Origin: Gp13-AA77 sp035578005
Lineage (GTDB): Bacteria; Acidobacteriota; Terriglobia; UBA7540
Direction of reading: 5' to 3'
DNA: 64,000 nt
Assembly (NCBI GenBank): GCA_035578005.1
Contig: DATJYK010000131.1
Location: 16,946-80,945, forward strand
Part shown: positions 40,643 through 49,624 of the stretch, in pieces
How positions within the stretch are numbered: position 1 is the first letter of the stretch
Layout: each line of letters opens with the position of its first letter
Notes under the pieces: model-generated
What the model was told of the DNA's origin: nothing
Database searches by the model: none
What the model saw: only the letters and a program-made list of their open reading frames with translations
Program-made: the position numbers and the translations under genes

Positions 40643-43369
40643 TCACTCATACCGCAGTGCTACCATCGGATCCACCCGCGAAGCGCGGCGCGACGGCAAG
40701 TACCCGGCCAGCAGCGCGACACCTGCCAGAACAGCCGTTGCCGTTACGATGGTCAGCGGGTCCGTCGGCTTCACACCGTAAAGCATTGTGGCAATCAGAC
40801 GCGACGTTGCCAGGGCCGCGGGCACGCCGATGATAATTCCGAGAGCAACCAGAGTCATCGATTCTCGCAGCACCATTCGCAGAATATTCGCGCGCTCTGC
40901 GCCCAGCGCCATCCGCACACCGATCTCTCCGGTCCTTCTGGTCACGCCGTAAGCTATGGTGCCGTAGAGTCCGATGCACGCCAGCAGTAAGGCCAGCGAA
41001 CCGAAGAGGGTTGAGAGTGTAGCGATCAGTCTCTCCTTCACGAAGGAGTCGCGGGTTTGGGCCTCAAGGGTGTTCACGCGGAACAGAGGAAGGGTTGGGT
41101 CAATGGAGCGCACCTGACGGCGCACTTCATCCAGCGTTGTCGAAAGGCCCCCGGAGTACTGGACCTCAAACGTTGTTGAGAAGAATACATCGGCCAGGCT
41201 CAACTGAAAGAACGGCTGGTATAGAACGCCTGGGGGCGCGTCCTTTACGCCGCCGTATCGTGAGTCTTTCACCACCCCTACGATTCGGAACTCGCCACCG
41301 CCGTGCCGCGCGAGACGGTGTCCGATCGGGTTCTTATCACCGAAACAGCGCCGCGCCAGAATTTCGTTGATAATCGCGACCTGCGGCGAATGCTGGTCAT
41401 CTACGGGTCCAAACTCGCGTCCGAGCAGCATCGGCGTTCCCAGGTTTGCAAAATAGCTGGGGCCTACAGCGTTGACGGCGATATGGATGTTTTCGTTTTC
41501 GGCCAGCTTGCGGCCATCGATCGCGATAATGCCGTTCACCCAGTAAGCCTCATCGTCCACCGGCCTCACCAGCGACAAGCTCGCGGAACGAACGCCGGGA
41601 AGGGTTCGCAGGTCACTCAACATCTGGGTGTAGAGACCCGCCAACTTGCCGTTTTCCTTGTAGCCGGCCAGACGGGGGTCCAGCGAGAACATCAATAGGT
41701 TGTTGCGGTCGTATCCGGGGTTGATGGCCCAGAGCCTCTGCAGGCTGCGGATGAAGAGCCCGGCGCCAACGAGCAGCGTGAGCGAGAGAGCAATTTGCGC
41801 CGTTACCAACATTCTGTCGAGCCCCAAGGTCCGTCTGCGATTCTGGCCGCCAAATTGACTCCGCCCTTCTTTCAGCGAAGGCGTCAGATCGACGCGCGTT
41901 GCGCGAAGCGCCGGTGCGAGGCCGAACAGAATGCCAGTCAGCAGGGAAACTCCAGCCGCGAAGGCAAGCACACGAAGGTCAGGAGTGAGATCGACGGGCA
42001 TCGGTGAATCGCCGGTCGACACCATGCGCAGGAGAAGATGGCTGGTCGCACCGGCCACCACAAGTCCTAAAACGCCCCCAGCACCGGCCAGGAGGATGCT
42101 TTCAGTGAGTAACTGGCGTATGAGGCGTGCGCGCCCGGCGCCGATGGCCAACCGCACCGCGATTTCCCTTTGGCGCGAGGTTGCCCGAGCCAACAGAAGA
42201 TTCGCGACGTTGGCGCACGCGACCAGCAAGACGATGCCGACCATGATCATCACGATCTGAAGGGGCAGGGAGAAGTCGCGCCGGAGGCCTCCTTTGAAGC
42301 CTTGGGTACCAACTTTCACATTCAGCCGCGCCTTCTCCAGCATGCGCGCCATGGACTGCCTTTGGTCGGCTCCGGCGGTCGGCGCGTAATCCGTTAGGAA
42401 CTGGTGATAAATTACGCTGAACTCAGCCTGCGCCTGCTGCCTGGTGGCTCCCTGGCGAAGCCGGCCCATGATTTCGAGCCAGGTATCGAATGCGCCTTCC
42501 CAATCCGGCTGACCGGCCGTCAATTGACCCAGCAGAGTCATGGGCGCAGTGATGTCAGGCGAATCGCCCACCTCAAGTCCAAAGAAAGGCGCCGGCGTGA
42601 TGCCGATCACCGTTAGCGGCACCTGGTTCACCGTGATCGCCCGGCCTATGATGGAGAAATCGCCTGCGAATCGTCGCTGCCACAACCTATAGCTGATCAC
42701 AGCCACAGGGCGCTTGGCCTTGTCGTCCTCGTCGGTGAAAAAGTGGCCGGCGGCGGGGATTAGGCAGAGTGTTGAGAAGTATTCTCCTGTTGCGAGTTGT
42801 CCGGCCGCCAGGCCGGCTTTGCCCTCGAAGACTACGTTCACGCGGCCGATTCCCGTGAAGGCGAACGCTCCGGATAAAGTCCGGTTTCGGTCGTGAATGC
42901 GCTCGAACTCCGGCCAGGACATGAAGGAGTTCTCGCTGCCATTGGGATACGTCTCGGAAAACTGCACCAGCTCCTCCGGATGTTGCACCGGGAGCGCTTT
43001 CAGTACGATCGCGTTGAGCAAAGTGAAAATCGCCGTGTTGGCACCGATGCCGAGGGCCAAAGACAGGATGACCACAGCCGTAAAGCCAGGAGACTTTGCC
43101 AACATTCGAAACCCATAGCGAACGTCCTGGATGAGATTGTCGATGAAGTTCACGCGTCGCATATCGCGGCACTCCTCTTTGATCTGCTCGACACCGCCCA
43201 ACTCGCGCAAGGCGGTGTATCGAGCCTCCTCCGGTGTCATTCCTTCGGCGATCCTCTGTGCAATGTCCGCTTCAAGGTGAAAGCCCAGTTCGTCGCTCAG
43301 TTCCTGTTCGACACCGTTGCGCCTGAACAGTGACCGGAGGCGAAGTGGAAGTTTGTAGAAGAAGCGCAT
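40643..43369 (-). CDS. ADOP-family FtsX/MacB-like permease, paralogue 3
   Basis: About 908 residues from the ATG at 43369, giving the family start MRFFYKLPLRLRSLF; an upstream in-frame codon would only add repeat-encoded residues. It shows the usual layout: cytoplasmic signature (NGVEQELSDELGFHLEAD, EQIKEECRDMRRVNF), helix FTAVVILSLALGIGANTAIF, a periplasmic domain, central helices (VGIVLLVACANVANLLLARA), a second periplasmic domain and an end reading RASRVDPMVALRYE. It is directly downstream of padR and is the likeliest target of that regulator. Its 5' end is more diverged from paralogues 1 and 2 than those are from each other. Confidence 0.92.
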   Translation of the reverse strand: MRFFYKLPLRLRSLFRRNGVEQELSDELGFHLEADIAQRIAEGMTPEEARYTALRELGGVEQIKEECRDMRRVNFIDNLIQDVRYGFRMLAKSPGFTAVVILSLALGIGANTAIFTLLNAIVLKALPVQHPEELVQFSETYPNGSENSFMSWPEFERIHDRNRTLSGAFAFTGIGRVNVVFEGKAGLAAGQLATGEYFSTLCLIPAAGHFFTDEDDKAKRPVAVISYRLWQRRFAGDFSIIGRAITVNQVPLTVIGITPAPFFGLEVGDSPDITAPMTLLGQLTAGQPDWEGAFDTWLEIMGRLRQGATRQQAQAEFSVIYHQFLTDYAPTAGADQRQSMARMLEKARLNVKVGTQGFKGGLRRDFSLPLQIVMIMVGIVLLVACANVANLLLARATSRQREIAVRLAIGAGRARLIRQLLTESILLAGAGGVLGLVVAGATSHLLLRMVSTGDSPMPVDLTPDLRVLAFAAGVSLLTGILFGLAPALRATRVDLTPSLKEGRSQFGGQNRRRTLGLDRMLVTAQIALSLTLLVGAGLFIRSLQRLWAINPGYDRNNLLMFSLDPRLAGYKENGKLAGLYTQMLSDLRTLPGVRSASLSLVRPVDDEAYWVNGIIAIDGRKLAENENIHIAVNAVGPSYFANLGTPMLLGREFGPVDDQHSPQVAIINEILARRCFGDKNPIGHRLARHGGGEFRIVGVVKDSRYGGVKDAPPGVLYQPFFQLSLADVFFSTTFEVQYSGGLSTTLDEVRRQVRSIDPTLPLFRVNTLEAQTRDSFVKERLIATLSTLFGSLALLLACIGLYGTIAYGVTRRTGEIGVRMALGAERANILRMVLRESMTLVALGIIIGVPAALATSRLIATMLYGVKPTDPLTIVTATAVLAGVALLAGYLPSRRASRVDPMVALRYE

Positions 43370-43377
43370 CGTACCAA

Positions 43378-43466
43378 ATTGACTCATTGACTCATCGGCT
43401 CATTGATTCAATGAGTCAATCCGTCAATGAGTCAATCACTTAATCACCCGATGACCCGCTCACCCG
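43378..43466. repeat. Octanucleotide array D (between padR and ADOP 3)
   Basis: In-phase 8-mers (ATTGACTC, ATCGGCTC, ATTGATTC, AATGAGTC, AATCACTT, AATCACCC). It is a third copy of the array type found after each ADOP gene. It occupies the leader before the ADOP 3 ribosome site and could affect its translation. Confidence 0.9.
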
Positions 43467-43472
43467 ATCCTA

Positions 43473-43802
43473 TCAGGCTCCTTCCAGCACCAGCCCGATA
43501 GCTGCGGAGAGCCGTTTCCAGTTGGCCTCTTCCCGCTCCAGATACGCGCGCCCCGCCGCGGTCAGCGAGTAATACTTCGCGCGCCGATTGTTGTCACTCT
43601 CGCCCCACTTGGCGCGAATCCATCCGCTTTGCTCCAGGCGATGCAGGGCGGGATACAACGCTCCCTGGTTCACCTGAAGCACTTCTTTTGAAACCTGCCG
43701 GATGCGTTGGGCGATGCCCCATCCGTGCATGGGTTCAAGAGCGACGGTCTTAAGGATCAGGAGGTCCAATGTCCCTTGGACCAAATCGGTTGGTTTACCC
43801 AT
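43473..43802 (-). CDS. PadR-family transcriptional regulator
   Basis: About 109 residues from the ATG at 43802, preceded by GGGGAG. It has the short PadR type: winged helix (LVQGTLDLLILKTVALEPMH, QVNQGALYPALHRLEQSGWI, NRRAKYYSLTAAGRAYLE) and a C-terminal dimerisation helix (WKRLSAAIGLVLEGA). In Acidobacteriota such genes regularly precede ADOP permeases. It probably represses its own promoter and the permeases below it. A near-palindrome overlaps the promoter upstream. Confidence 0.93.
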   Translation of the reverse strand: MGKPTDLVQGTLDLLILKTVALEPMHGWGIAQRIRQVSKEVLQVNQGALYPALHRLEQSGWIRAKWGESDNNRRAKYYSLTAAGRAYLEREEANWKRLSAAIGLVLEGA

Positions 43803-43816
43803 TTCCACTCCCCTCA

Positions 43817-43856
43817 ACTATCGACAATAAACATTACCGTTGCTCTTGTCAATAGT
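43817..43856 (-). promoter_or_regulatory. padR promoter overlapped by an 11-bp inverted repeat
   Basis: On the minus strand a perfect -35 TTGACA (complement of 43847-43852) and a -10 TATTGT (complement of 43824-43829) are separated by 17 bp. The same segment is an inverted repeat: ACTATCGACAA (43817-43827) and TTGTCAATAGT (43846-43856), 10 of 11 positions matching. One arm covers the -35 and the other the -10, an ideal place for a PadR dimer to block polymerase. The promoter is seen directly; the binding is inferred. Confidence 0.72.
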
Positions 43857-43878
43857 CAAGAGGAGATCGGAAGTGGAT

Positions 43879-43971
43879 CAATTTGAGGTAGGGGAAGCCC
43901 TTGTGGCCGCCCATCTCAGGGCGGTGCTGTTACTTGGGCGCGGCCCCGAGGGCCGCCCCTACGTCAAGTTG
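43879..43971. repeat. 93-bp palindromic element, copy 2 (opposite orientation)
   Basis: Arms at 43879-43913 and 43935-43971 share GTAGGGG and GCCGCCC blocks with copy 1 at 9811. The loop, read on the minus strand, begins AGTAACAG as in copy 1, so this copy is inverted relative to it. It lies between padR and the kinase gene, whose stop is 20 bp further on. Confidence 0.88.
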
Positions 43972-43991
43972 CGCGAGCCCAGTTTTTGAGG

Positions 43992-46823
43992 TCAGTTCTG
44001 GTGCATGGCGGTGCGGAGGGTCACCAGGCTGGCGTTGGCCTGGTGACGGAAGGCCGGTCGCGGGTCTGTTTCGAGAGGCGCCTCACTTTCCCGCAGAAGC
44101 GCCTCTGCCTCGGAGTAGCGATGCAACGAGACCAGGCACATCCCCAAGGCATTCTGCGCCTCGGCCGTTTGCCAGGGCACCAGCGGAAACGGTGGATGAT
44201 CTGCGGCGTCCAACGCCTTGCGAAGCACCGGCTCAGCCTCGGCCGCCTTACCTTCAGCGGTGAGAATCTCCCCGAGACGCACTTGAGCTATCAGGATGTC
44301 CGGATGGCCGGGCTCAAGCTTCTTTTCGCGGATCTGCAAGGCCTGGCGCGCCAGAGGTTCGGCCGCAGCCGGGTCATTCTGGAACCATCGCGCTATGGCC
44401 AGATCAATGAGCGACGCAGCCACGTCCGGGTGCTGGTCGCCGCCAAGCTTGCGCCGCATTTCCAGGGCCTGCCGCGCGTAGCGTTCGGCGGCCGGGTAGT
44501 CGCCGCGGTCGAACTGCAGCACGCCGATATTCGCAAGCACTTGAGCCACGGACCAGTTCACGGGCCCGCTTGTCTGCTGCAAAATCTCGAGCGCCTGCTG
44601 GTAGCATTGCGCGGCGCCTGCGTAGTCGCCCTTGGCCTGCAGCAGGCGGGCCCAGTTATCCAGGGGGCCGATCAGCCTTGGACTCTTCGGGTCAAAATGC
44701 TTGCGCGCAATGACGAGATGCTCGGCGAGAAAGGGCTCCGCCTCGTTCCAGTTCCCGCTTTCCACCAGCGCCCACCCCAGATTGTTCAGGGTATAAGTCA
44801 GGTCGGGGTGATCCGCGCCCAGCACTTTTCTGCGCAAGGCCAGGTCCCTTCGGTCCATGGCAATGGCATCGAGCAGGTCGCCCTCACGCAGGAAGGCGCC
44901 TGCCAGGTTATGGAGATAGTTGGCGTAGTCCGGGCTGTCCTCGCCCTGCAGTCGCCGCGTGACGTCCACAGCCTCCTCGAGGAGCTGTGTGGCCTCGCGA
45001 TAGGCGCCCTGCCGGAAGAGTTCCAGGGCCAGGTAGTCTCGGGAGGCGGCTCGAAGAGTGCTGTCCGCACTCAGAGGAATAGTGAGCGCCTTCCGCAGCA
45101 AAGCTTCCGCTTCCTGGTCCTTGTTCTCCAGGTAGAGACATTCACCCAAGGCGATGAGGCTGTCGGCCACCAGTTCGTTGTTGTTGCCGGGGGCGCGCTG
45201 CCGGATGGCGAGCGCTTCGCGAAAAAGGGGCTCCGCCTTGGCATATTGGTCTTCAAGCCGAAGCGTTGTGCCCAGCCCCTGAGCGGCCGCGGCGAGATCA
45301 AGCCCGCGGCGACCGGGTGCGCGCTTCCGGATTTGGTAAGCGCGCTCCATCAGAGGATGCGCCTGAGTGTACAGACCCAAGCTGTCATAAGCCTGCCCAA
45401 TATTGAGAAGCATGGTGGCTTGCAATTCCGGGTCGCCGGCCAGCTCCTGGTCAACCCGTTTCGCGCCCTGGTCAAGAAGCTCGCGAGCTGTAACTTCCTG
45501 CCCCCGAGCCTGCGACGGCGTGGCAGCCTGAAAAATGCTTGCCAGAAACTGCGCCTCTCGCTCCGCCCTCAACCGCTCGAGCGTGGCGCGCCGAGCCAGC
45601 AGTCCCATTTCGACGCCGAAAGCGATCAGCGCCAACGCCGCGACTGAGGCTGCAATCGCTGCGGCACGATGGCGGCCGATGAACTTTCGCGCTTGATACC
45701 GCCTTGCGCCACTCGCCGCCTGCACCGGATAGCCTCGAAGGTACCGCAGCAAATCCTCGGAGAACGCAGCCACCGAGGCGTAACGTTGCTCAGGCTCCTT
45801 GCGCATCGCCTTGAGTACGATATGGTCCAGGTCTCCTCGCAACTCCCTGGCTTCGAGCGGTGCGAGCGACGCGCTAGTGCGGCTGGCCGTACTGGGGCGA
45901 ATCGGCTCCTGCTCGCAAATGGCGCGCGCGATTTCCAGGGGACTCTTGGTCTCGATGCGAAACGGCGACCGTCCCGTCGCCAATTCATACAGCAGCACTC
46001 CGAGCGCGTAAACGTCCGTCGCGGTGGTTACCGGCTCGCCCCGCACCTGCTCGGGACTGGCGTACTCCGGCGTCATCAGGCGCTGAGTGGCCACGGTTCG
46101 GAAGGGACCCTGCGCCTCAGGGTCCATCAGCTTGGCAATCCCAAAATCGAGGAGCTTCGGCACGCCCTCAGCCGTCACCAGAATGTTTCCCGGCTTGATG
46201 TCGCGGTGGACCACGAGGTTGCGATGAGCGTATTCCACCGCCCCGCATACGGTGCGGAACAACTGCAACAGCTCGGCGGCGGGCAGCGGATTGCGCTGGC
46301 AGTACTCGTCGATGACGACACCATCGACGTATTCCATGACCAGGTACGGTGCGCCTTCGGGAGTGATTCCTCCGTCCAGCAGGCGGGCGATGTTGGGGTG
46401 ATCGAGGTTGGCGAGAATTTGGCGCTCGGCCCTGAATCGGCGCAGCATTTCGGGGCTCTGGCCGAAGCCGGCGTGCATCAACTTGATGGCCACCTGCTGC
46501 TGGAACTGCTGGTCAGCACGGTTGGCCAGGTAGACCAGGCCCATGCCGCCTTCGCCGAGCAGCTTAACGATTTGATAGGGACCGATGCGCTGGCCTGACT
46601 TATGCTGGACGACTTCGCGCGCCGCCTCGTCAATGGGACGGCGAAGGTCAGCCAGCGTCCGGTCCGAGGATCGAAGCAGAGCCTCCACTTCCCGGCGCAA
46701 CTCGGTATCACTGCCACAGGCTTGCGCAAGGAAAGCGGGGCGGGCAGACGGTTCCAAATCGGAGGCTTCAAAGAAGAGCTCTTCGAGCCGCTGCCAGCGT
46801 TCCGGAGCCGCCTCCGTGCTCAT
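43992..46823 (-). CDS. Ser/Thr protein kinase with C-terminal TPR array
   Basis: About 943 residues from the ATG at 46823, which overlaps the sigma gene stop as ATGA. An N-terminal helical region (1-80) is followed by a Hanks-type kinase at about 82-350: GEGGMG (90-95), Lys114 in VAIKLMH, HRD 206-208 with IKPGN, and DFG 226-228, so it should be active. One membrane helix lies near 386-408 (ASVAALALIAFGVEMGLLAR), and a long tetratricopeptide array fills the rest (LLNIGQAYDSLGLYTQAHPL, ALNNLGWAL-type units). Such kinases with TPR receptors are frequent in Acidobacteriota and Planctomycetota. Coupling to a sigma factor suggests it phosphorylates or senses for that regulon. Confidence 0.93.
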   Translation of the reverse strand: MSTEAAPERWQRLEELFFEASDLEPSARPAFLAQACGSDTELRREVEALLRSSDRTLADLRRPIDEAAREVVQHKSGQRIGPYQIVKLLGEGGMGLVYLANRADQQFQQQVAIKLMHAGFGQSPEMLRRFRAERQILANLDHPNIARLLDGGITPEGAPYLVMEYVDGVVIDEYCQRNPLPAAELLQLFRTVCGAVEYAHRNLVVHRDIKPGNILVTAEGVPKLLDFGIAKLMDPEAQGPFRTVATQRLMTPEYASPEQVRGEPVTTATDVYALGVLLYELATGRSPFRIETKSPLEIARAICEQEPIRPSTASRTSASLAPLEARELRGDLDHIVLKAMRKEPEQRYASVAAFSEDLLRYLRGYPVQAASGARRYQARKFIGRHRAAAIAASVAALALIAFGVEMGLLARRATLERLRAEREAQFLASIFQAATPSQARGQEVTARELLDQGAKRVDQELAGDPELQATMLLNIGQAYDSLGLYTQAHPLMERAYQIRKRAPGRRGLDLAAAAQGLGTTLRLEDQYAKAEPLFREALAIRQRAPGNNNELVADSLIALGECLYLENKDQEAEALLRKALTIPLSADSTLRAASRDYLALELFRQGAYREATQLLEEAVDVTRRLQGEDSPDYANYLHNLAGAFLREGDLLDAIAMDRRDLALRRKVLGADHPDLTYTLNNLGWALVESGNWNEAEPFLAEHLVIARKHFDPKSPRLIGPLDNWARLLQAKGDYAGAAQCYQQALEILQQTSGPVNWSVAQVLANIGVLQFDRGDYPAAERYARQALEMRRKLGGDQHPDVAASLIDLAIARWFQNDPAAAEPLARQALQIREKKLEPGHPDILIAQVRLGEILTAEGKAAEAEPVLRKALDAADHPPFPLVPWQTAEAQNALGMCLVSLHRYSEAEALLRESEAPLETDPRPAFRHQANASLVTLRTAMHQN

Positions 46824-47404
46824 GAACGCGCCTCTGCGGGGGAACCGCGCCCGAGTTCGTTGTATAGCCACGCCTTGGCCATCTTCAGTTCGCGATGCAG
46901 CGTGGCCGGTGAGATTTCAAGCGCCGCGGCGGCTTCGTCATACGTGAGTCCGCCAAAGAAAAGAAGTTCGATGACCTCGCTCTTGCGGCGGTCGCGGACG
47001 GCGAGGCGCTCCAGGGCTTCGTCCAACTCCAGTATTTGCGCGGGTGGCTGCGCGCCCACGTCCGCACTCTGTTCGAGCGATATTTTTTCCGCGCCACCAC
47101 CGCGTTTTTCGCGATGTTGCGCCTTGGCGTGGTCCACCAAAATGCGGCGCATTACGCGCGCCGCGACGGCGTAGAAGTGCACGCGGTCGTTGTATGCCAC
47201 GTTGGAATCAAGGAGGCGAAGATAGGCCTCATGCACGAGGGCTGTCGTGCGCAGCGTGTGTCCAGGGCGCTCAGACCGAAAGCAGCGCGCAGCCAGCTTG
47301 TGAAGCTGGTCATAGACCACCGGCATGAGCTGATCGAACGCGACTTTATCCCCACCGCGCGACTGTTGTAATAGCTGGGTTACGTTTCTGGGGTCCGTGG
47401 GCAT
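46820..47404 (-). CDS. ECF-like sigma factor (TIGR02999 type)
   Basis: About 194 residues from the ATG at 47404. Region 2 reads FDQLMPVVYDQLHKLAARCF, with the diagnostic TTALVHEAYLRLLD of the Planctomycete/Acidobacterial extracytoplasmic sigma subgroup. Region 4 reads VIELLFFGGLTYDEAAAALE and LHRELKMAKAWLYNEL. This subgroup usually pairs with a Ser/Thr kinase instead of a membrane anti-sigma factor, and the ATGA overlap with the kinase gene here fits that. The -35-binding half seems intact. The gene is 580 bp long, normal for the group. Confidence 0.92.
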   Translation of the reverse strand: MPTDPRNVTQLLQQSRGGDKVAFDQLMPVVYDQLHKLAARCFRSERPGHTLRTTALVHEAYLRLLDSNVAYNDRVHFYAVAARVMRRILVDHAKAQHREKRGGGAEKISLEQSADVGAQPPAQILELDEALERLAVRDRRKSEVIELLFFGGLTYDEAAAALEISPATLHRELKMAKAWLYNELGRGSPAEARS

Positions 47405-47662
47405 TGGCAACTCCGGCTGGGGAACTTACGGCGGCCGTTTGGGAACGCGCCCTAGAAGACGCCGAGCCGCGGCGAGCGGAAACGGGCTCGCTCTGGCAGC
47501 TTCTGCCGGCGAACGGCTACGGGCATCGAACACCTTGTATTTTAGTCTGCCGCCTCCCTGGGGAACAAGCGAGGGTGAAAAGACGTGGCGGAATTTCACG
47601 CAGAGGCGCAAAGATGCTGAGCCGCCGCAAGTCTGATGCAGGGGCCTGAGAGACCGTGATCT
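47405..47662. other. Intergenic region upstream of sigma-kinase operon
   Basis: About 260 bp. It includes a stretch around 47596-47615 (TTCACGCAGAGGCGCAAAGA) like a dispersed repeat seen in other bacterial genomes. Open frames here have no coding features. The promoter of the sigma gene should lie here. Confidence 0.4.
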
Positions 47663-49624
47663 TTATTGCTCGAGCTTGAGTCGTTCCAGCAGGCCAGCCC
47701 AGCGGGGATCCGAATGGAGGCCATCAAACGTGGGGTCAACCTTGGCGTAGGTCAGGAGGTCGCTGCGCTCTTCATAAGCTTTGTCAAGCCAGTGAAACGC
47801 CTGGTCGTGCTCGCCCAGGTCAAGATAGATCGCGGCGATGAGCGTAGAGGAAATGTACCTCTCGCGCGACAATTGCATTAGCTCGCGCAGGCTTCGTTCC
47901 GCGTCCTCACGCCGGCCCGATAGGGCGTAGGCTTGGCCTAGCAAGGCCTTGTAGACGATGGCGCCGCCGGAAAGTTCGAGTGCTTTTTGAAACTCTGCGA
48001 TGGCTTCAGGATACTTTCCCTGGTACTCATAGGTCTCGCCCAACCTGCGGTGGGCCAAGGCAAAATCGGGATCCATCTCCAGTGTCTTGCGGCATTGATC
48101 GACGGCCAGGTCATACTGGCGGGCCATGATATAGACCCAGGCCAGGTGCTCGTTCAAAGGCAGGTCAACGGGATTGATGGCAAGAGCACGTTTCGAGGCC
48201 GCCACGGATTCCTGGTGGCGGCCCATCGCGGTCAGGTAGTGGGAATACCAGTGCAGGGCGGTCGTGTCCGAGGGATTCAATTCCAGCGCGCGGTGAAACT
48301 CCTGTTCCGCTCCCTGCCAGTCCCAGGCGAAGATCAGCTTCACGTAGCCGAGCGATGTATGCGCCTCGGCCAGCGTGTCATCCAGCGCCAGCGCCCGTTC
48401 CGCTGCGGCCATGGCCTTCTGCATCGCTTCCTGAGGGCGCAGTTGACTGTAACCTGATGATCCCTGCAGGAGGTACGAATCTGCCAGACCGGAGTAAGCA
48501 AGCGCATACTGCGGATCGGCCGCGATGGCCTGCTGGAAGTAATGGATGCTCTCGTCAACGCCGGCCGGAGTTCTCTTGCCCCAGAAGTAGCGGCCTTTCA
48601 GGTAGAGCTGATGGGCGTCGCTGTTTTGCGTGTACCTTTTCGCAAGCTGCTGCTGTTCCTGGCCGCTCAGCTGCAAAGCCAAGGCCTTGGAGACCTGTTG
48701 CGAGATGGAGTCTTCGACGGCGAAGAGGTCGGTGAATTTCTCATCGAAGGTGTCGGCCCAAAGCTGAGCGCCGTCTGCCACTCTCAGCAGCCGAACTGTG
48801 ACGCGTATTCGATCCTCTGACCTCTGAACGCTGCCGACGAGGACTGAGTCCACCTTAAGTTCTCGCCCGGCTGCTAGAGGATCGATCCCTTTTGGGGAAT
48901 ACTGGCGGATAGAGCCCGTCGGCCGAACGACGATCTGGCGCAGGCCGCCGAGCTGGGTGATCAACGCGTCGGGCAGGCCGAGGCCAAGATACTCCTGGTC
49001 CGGCGAGGAACTCAGCGACTGGAAGGGCAGCACAGCGATGGAGCGTGTTCCGGCGCTCACTTGGCTAGGCTCAGGGCGCCGCCTGAATTGCGACCACAGC
49101 CCCACCGCGAGCAGAGCGACGAAAGCAACTAGGGCGAGCGTGAGCTTGCGAGACGGCTTTCTGCGGCTCAAGAAGTCGCCCAGGGTGCTTGTCACAGGTG
49201 GACGACCGCGGTGCGGAGTGACGTTCACGCGGTTTCGCTTGGCCTCTACAGCTTCGACCGTTGGCAGGGCAGCCGGCGCGTTGGGGTCTAACTCGAAACC
49301 GGTGACTGCCTGGTTGGACCAAGGGGTGAAGCGGTATCCAAGGCGAGGAACGGTCTCAATGTACTCCTGCCCATCAGGCCGGTGTCCGAGCGCCTTCCTC
49401 AAGGCTGCGATGTTAGCCGTCAGGTTGGCCTCTTCGGAGAAGCCGCTGGGCCAAACCTTCTTGGCCAAGTCATCCTTCGACACCAAACCCCCGGCGCTTT
49501 CGACGAGTAGCAAGAGAACGTCGAATGCCTTGGGACTGAGCGACACGGGACGGCCATCCCTTAGTAAGCGATGTTCCGAGGGTCGCAAGGTGAAAGGGCC
49601 GAATTCGTATAACTTGGCCGCCAT
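47663..49624 (-). CDS. CadC/ToxR-like winged-helix regulator with TPR repeats
   Basis: About 653 residues from the ATG at 49624. Residues 1-105 are an OmpR-type winged helix (YEFGPFTLRPSEHRLLRDG, SLSPKAFDVLLLLVESAGG, IETVPRLGYRF). One membrane helix follows near 161-181 (TLALVAFVALLAVGLWSQF), then an adenylate-cyclase-associated beta domain (IAVLPFQSLSSSPDQEYLG, VDSVLVGSVQRSEDRIRVT) and about seven TPR units. The domain order, DNA-binding inside and TPR sensor outside, resembles CadC-type one-component regulators. It does not contain a catalytic cyclase. Target genes are unknown. Confidence 0.92.
   Translation of the reverse strand: MAAKLYEFGPFTLRPSEHRLLRDGRPVSLSPKAFDVLLLLVESAGGLVSKDDLAKKVWPSGFSEEANLTANIAALRKALGHRPDGQEYIETVPRLGYRFTPWSNQAVTGFELDPNAPAALPTVEAVEAKRNRVNVTPHRGRPPVTSTLGDFLSRRKPSRKLTLALVAFVALLAVGLWSQFRRRPEPSQVSAGTRSIAVLPFQSLSSSPDQEYLGLGLPDALITQLGGLRQIVVRPTGSIRQYSPKGIDPLAAGRELKVDSVLVGSVQRSEDRIRVTVRLLRVADGAQLWADTFDEKFTDLFAVEDSISQQVSKALALQLSGQEQQQLAKRYTQNSDAHQLYLKGRYFWGKRTPAGVDESIHYFQQAIAADPQYALAYSGLADSYLLQGSSGYSQLRPQEAMQKAMAAAERALALDDTLAEAHTSLGYVKLIFAWDWQGAEQEFHRALELNPSDTTALHWYSHYLTAMGRHQESVAASKRALAINPVDLPLNEHLAWVYIMARQYDLAVDQCRKTLEMDPDFALAHRRLGETYEYQGKYPEAIAEFQKALELSGGAIVYKALLGQAYALSGRREDAERSLRELMQLSRERYISSTLIAAIYLDLGEHDQAFHWLDKAYEERSDLLTYAKVDPTFDGLHSDPRWAGLLERLKLEQ

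Noticed and set aside
43986..45647. Long open frame of about 550 codons on the plus strand
   Set aside because: It runs antisense to the TPR kinase, whose motifs are unambiguous. High GC leaves opposite strands open; no domain or start signal is visible in this frame.
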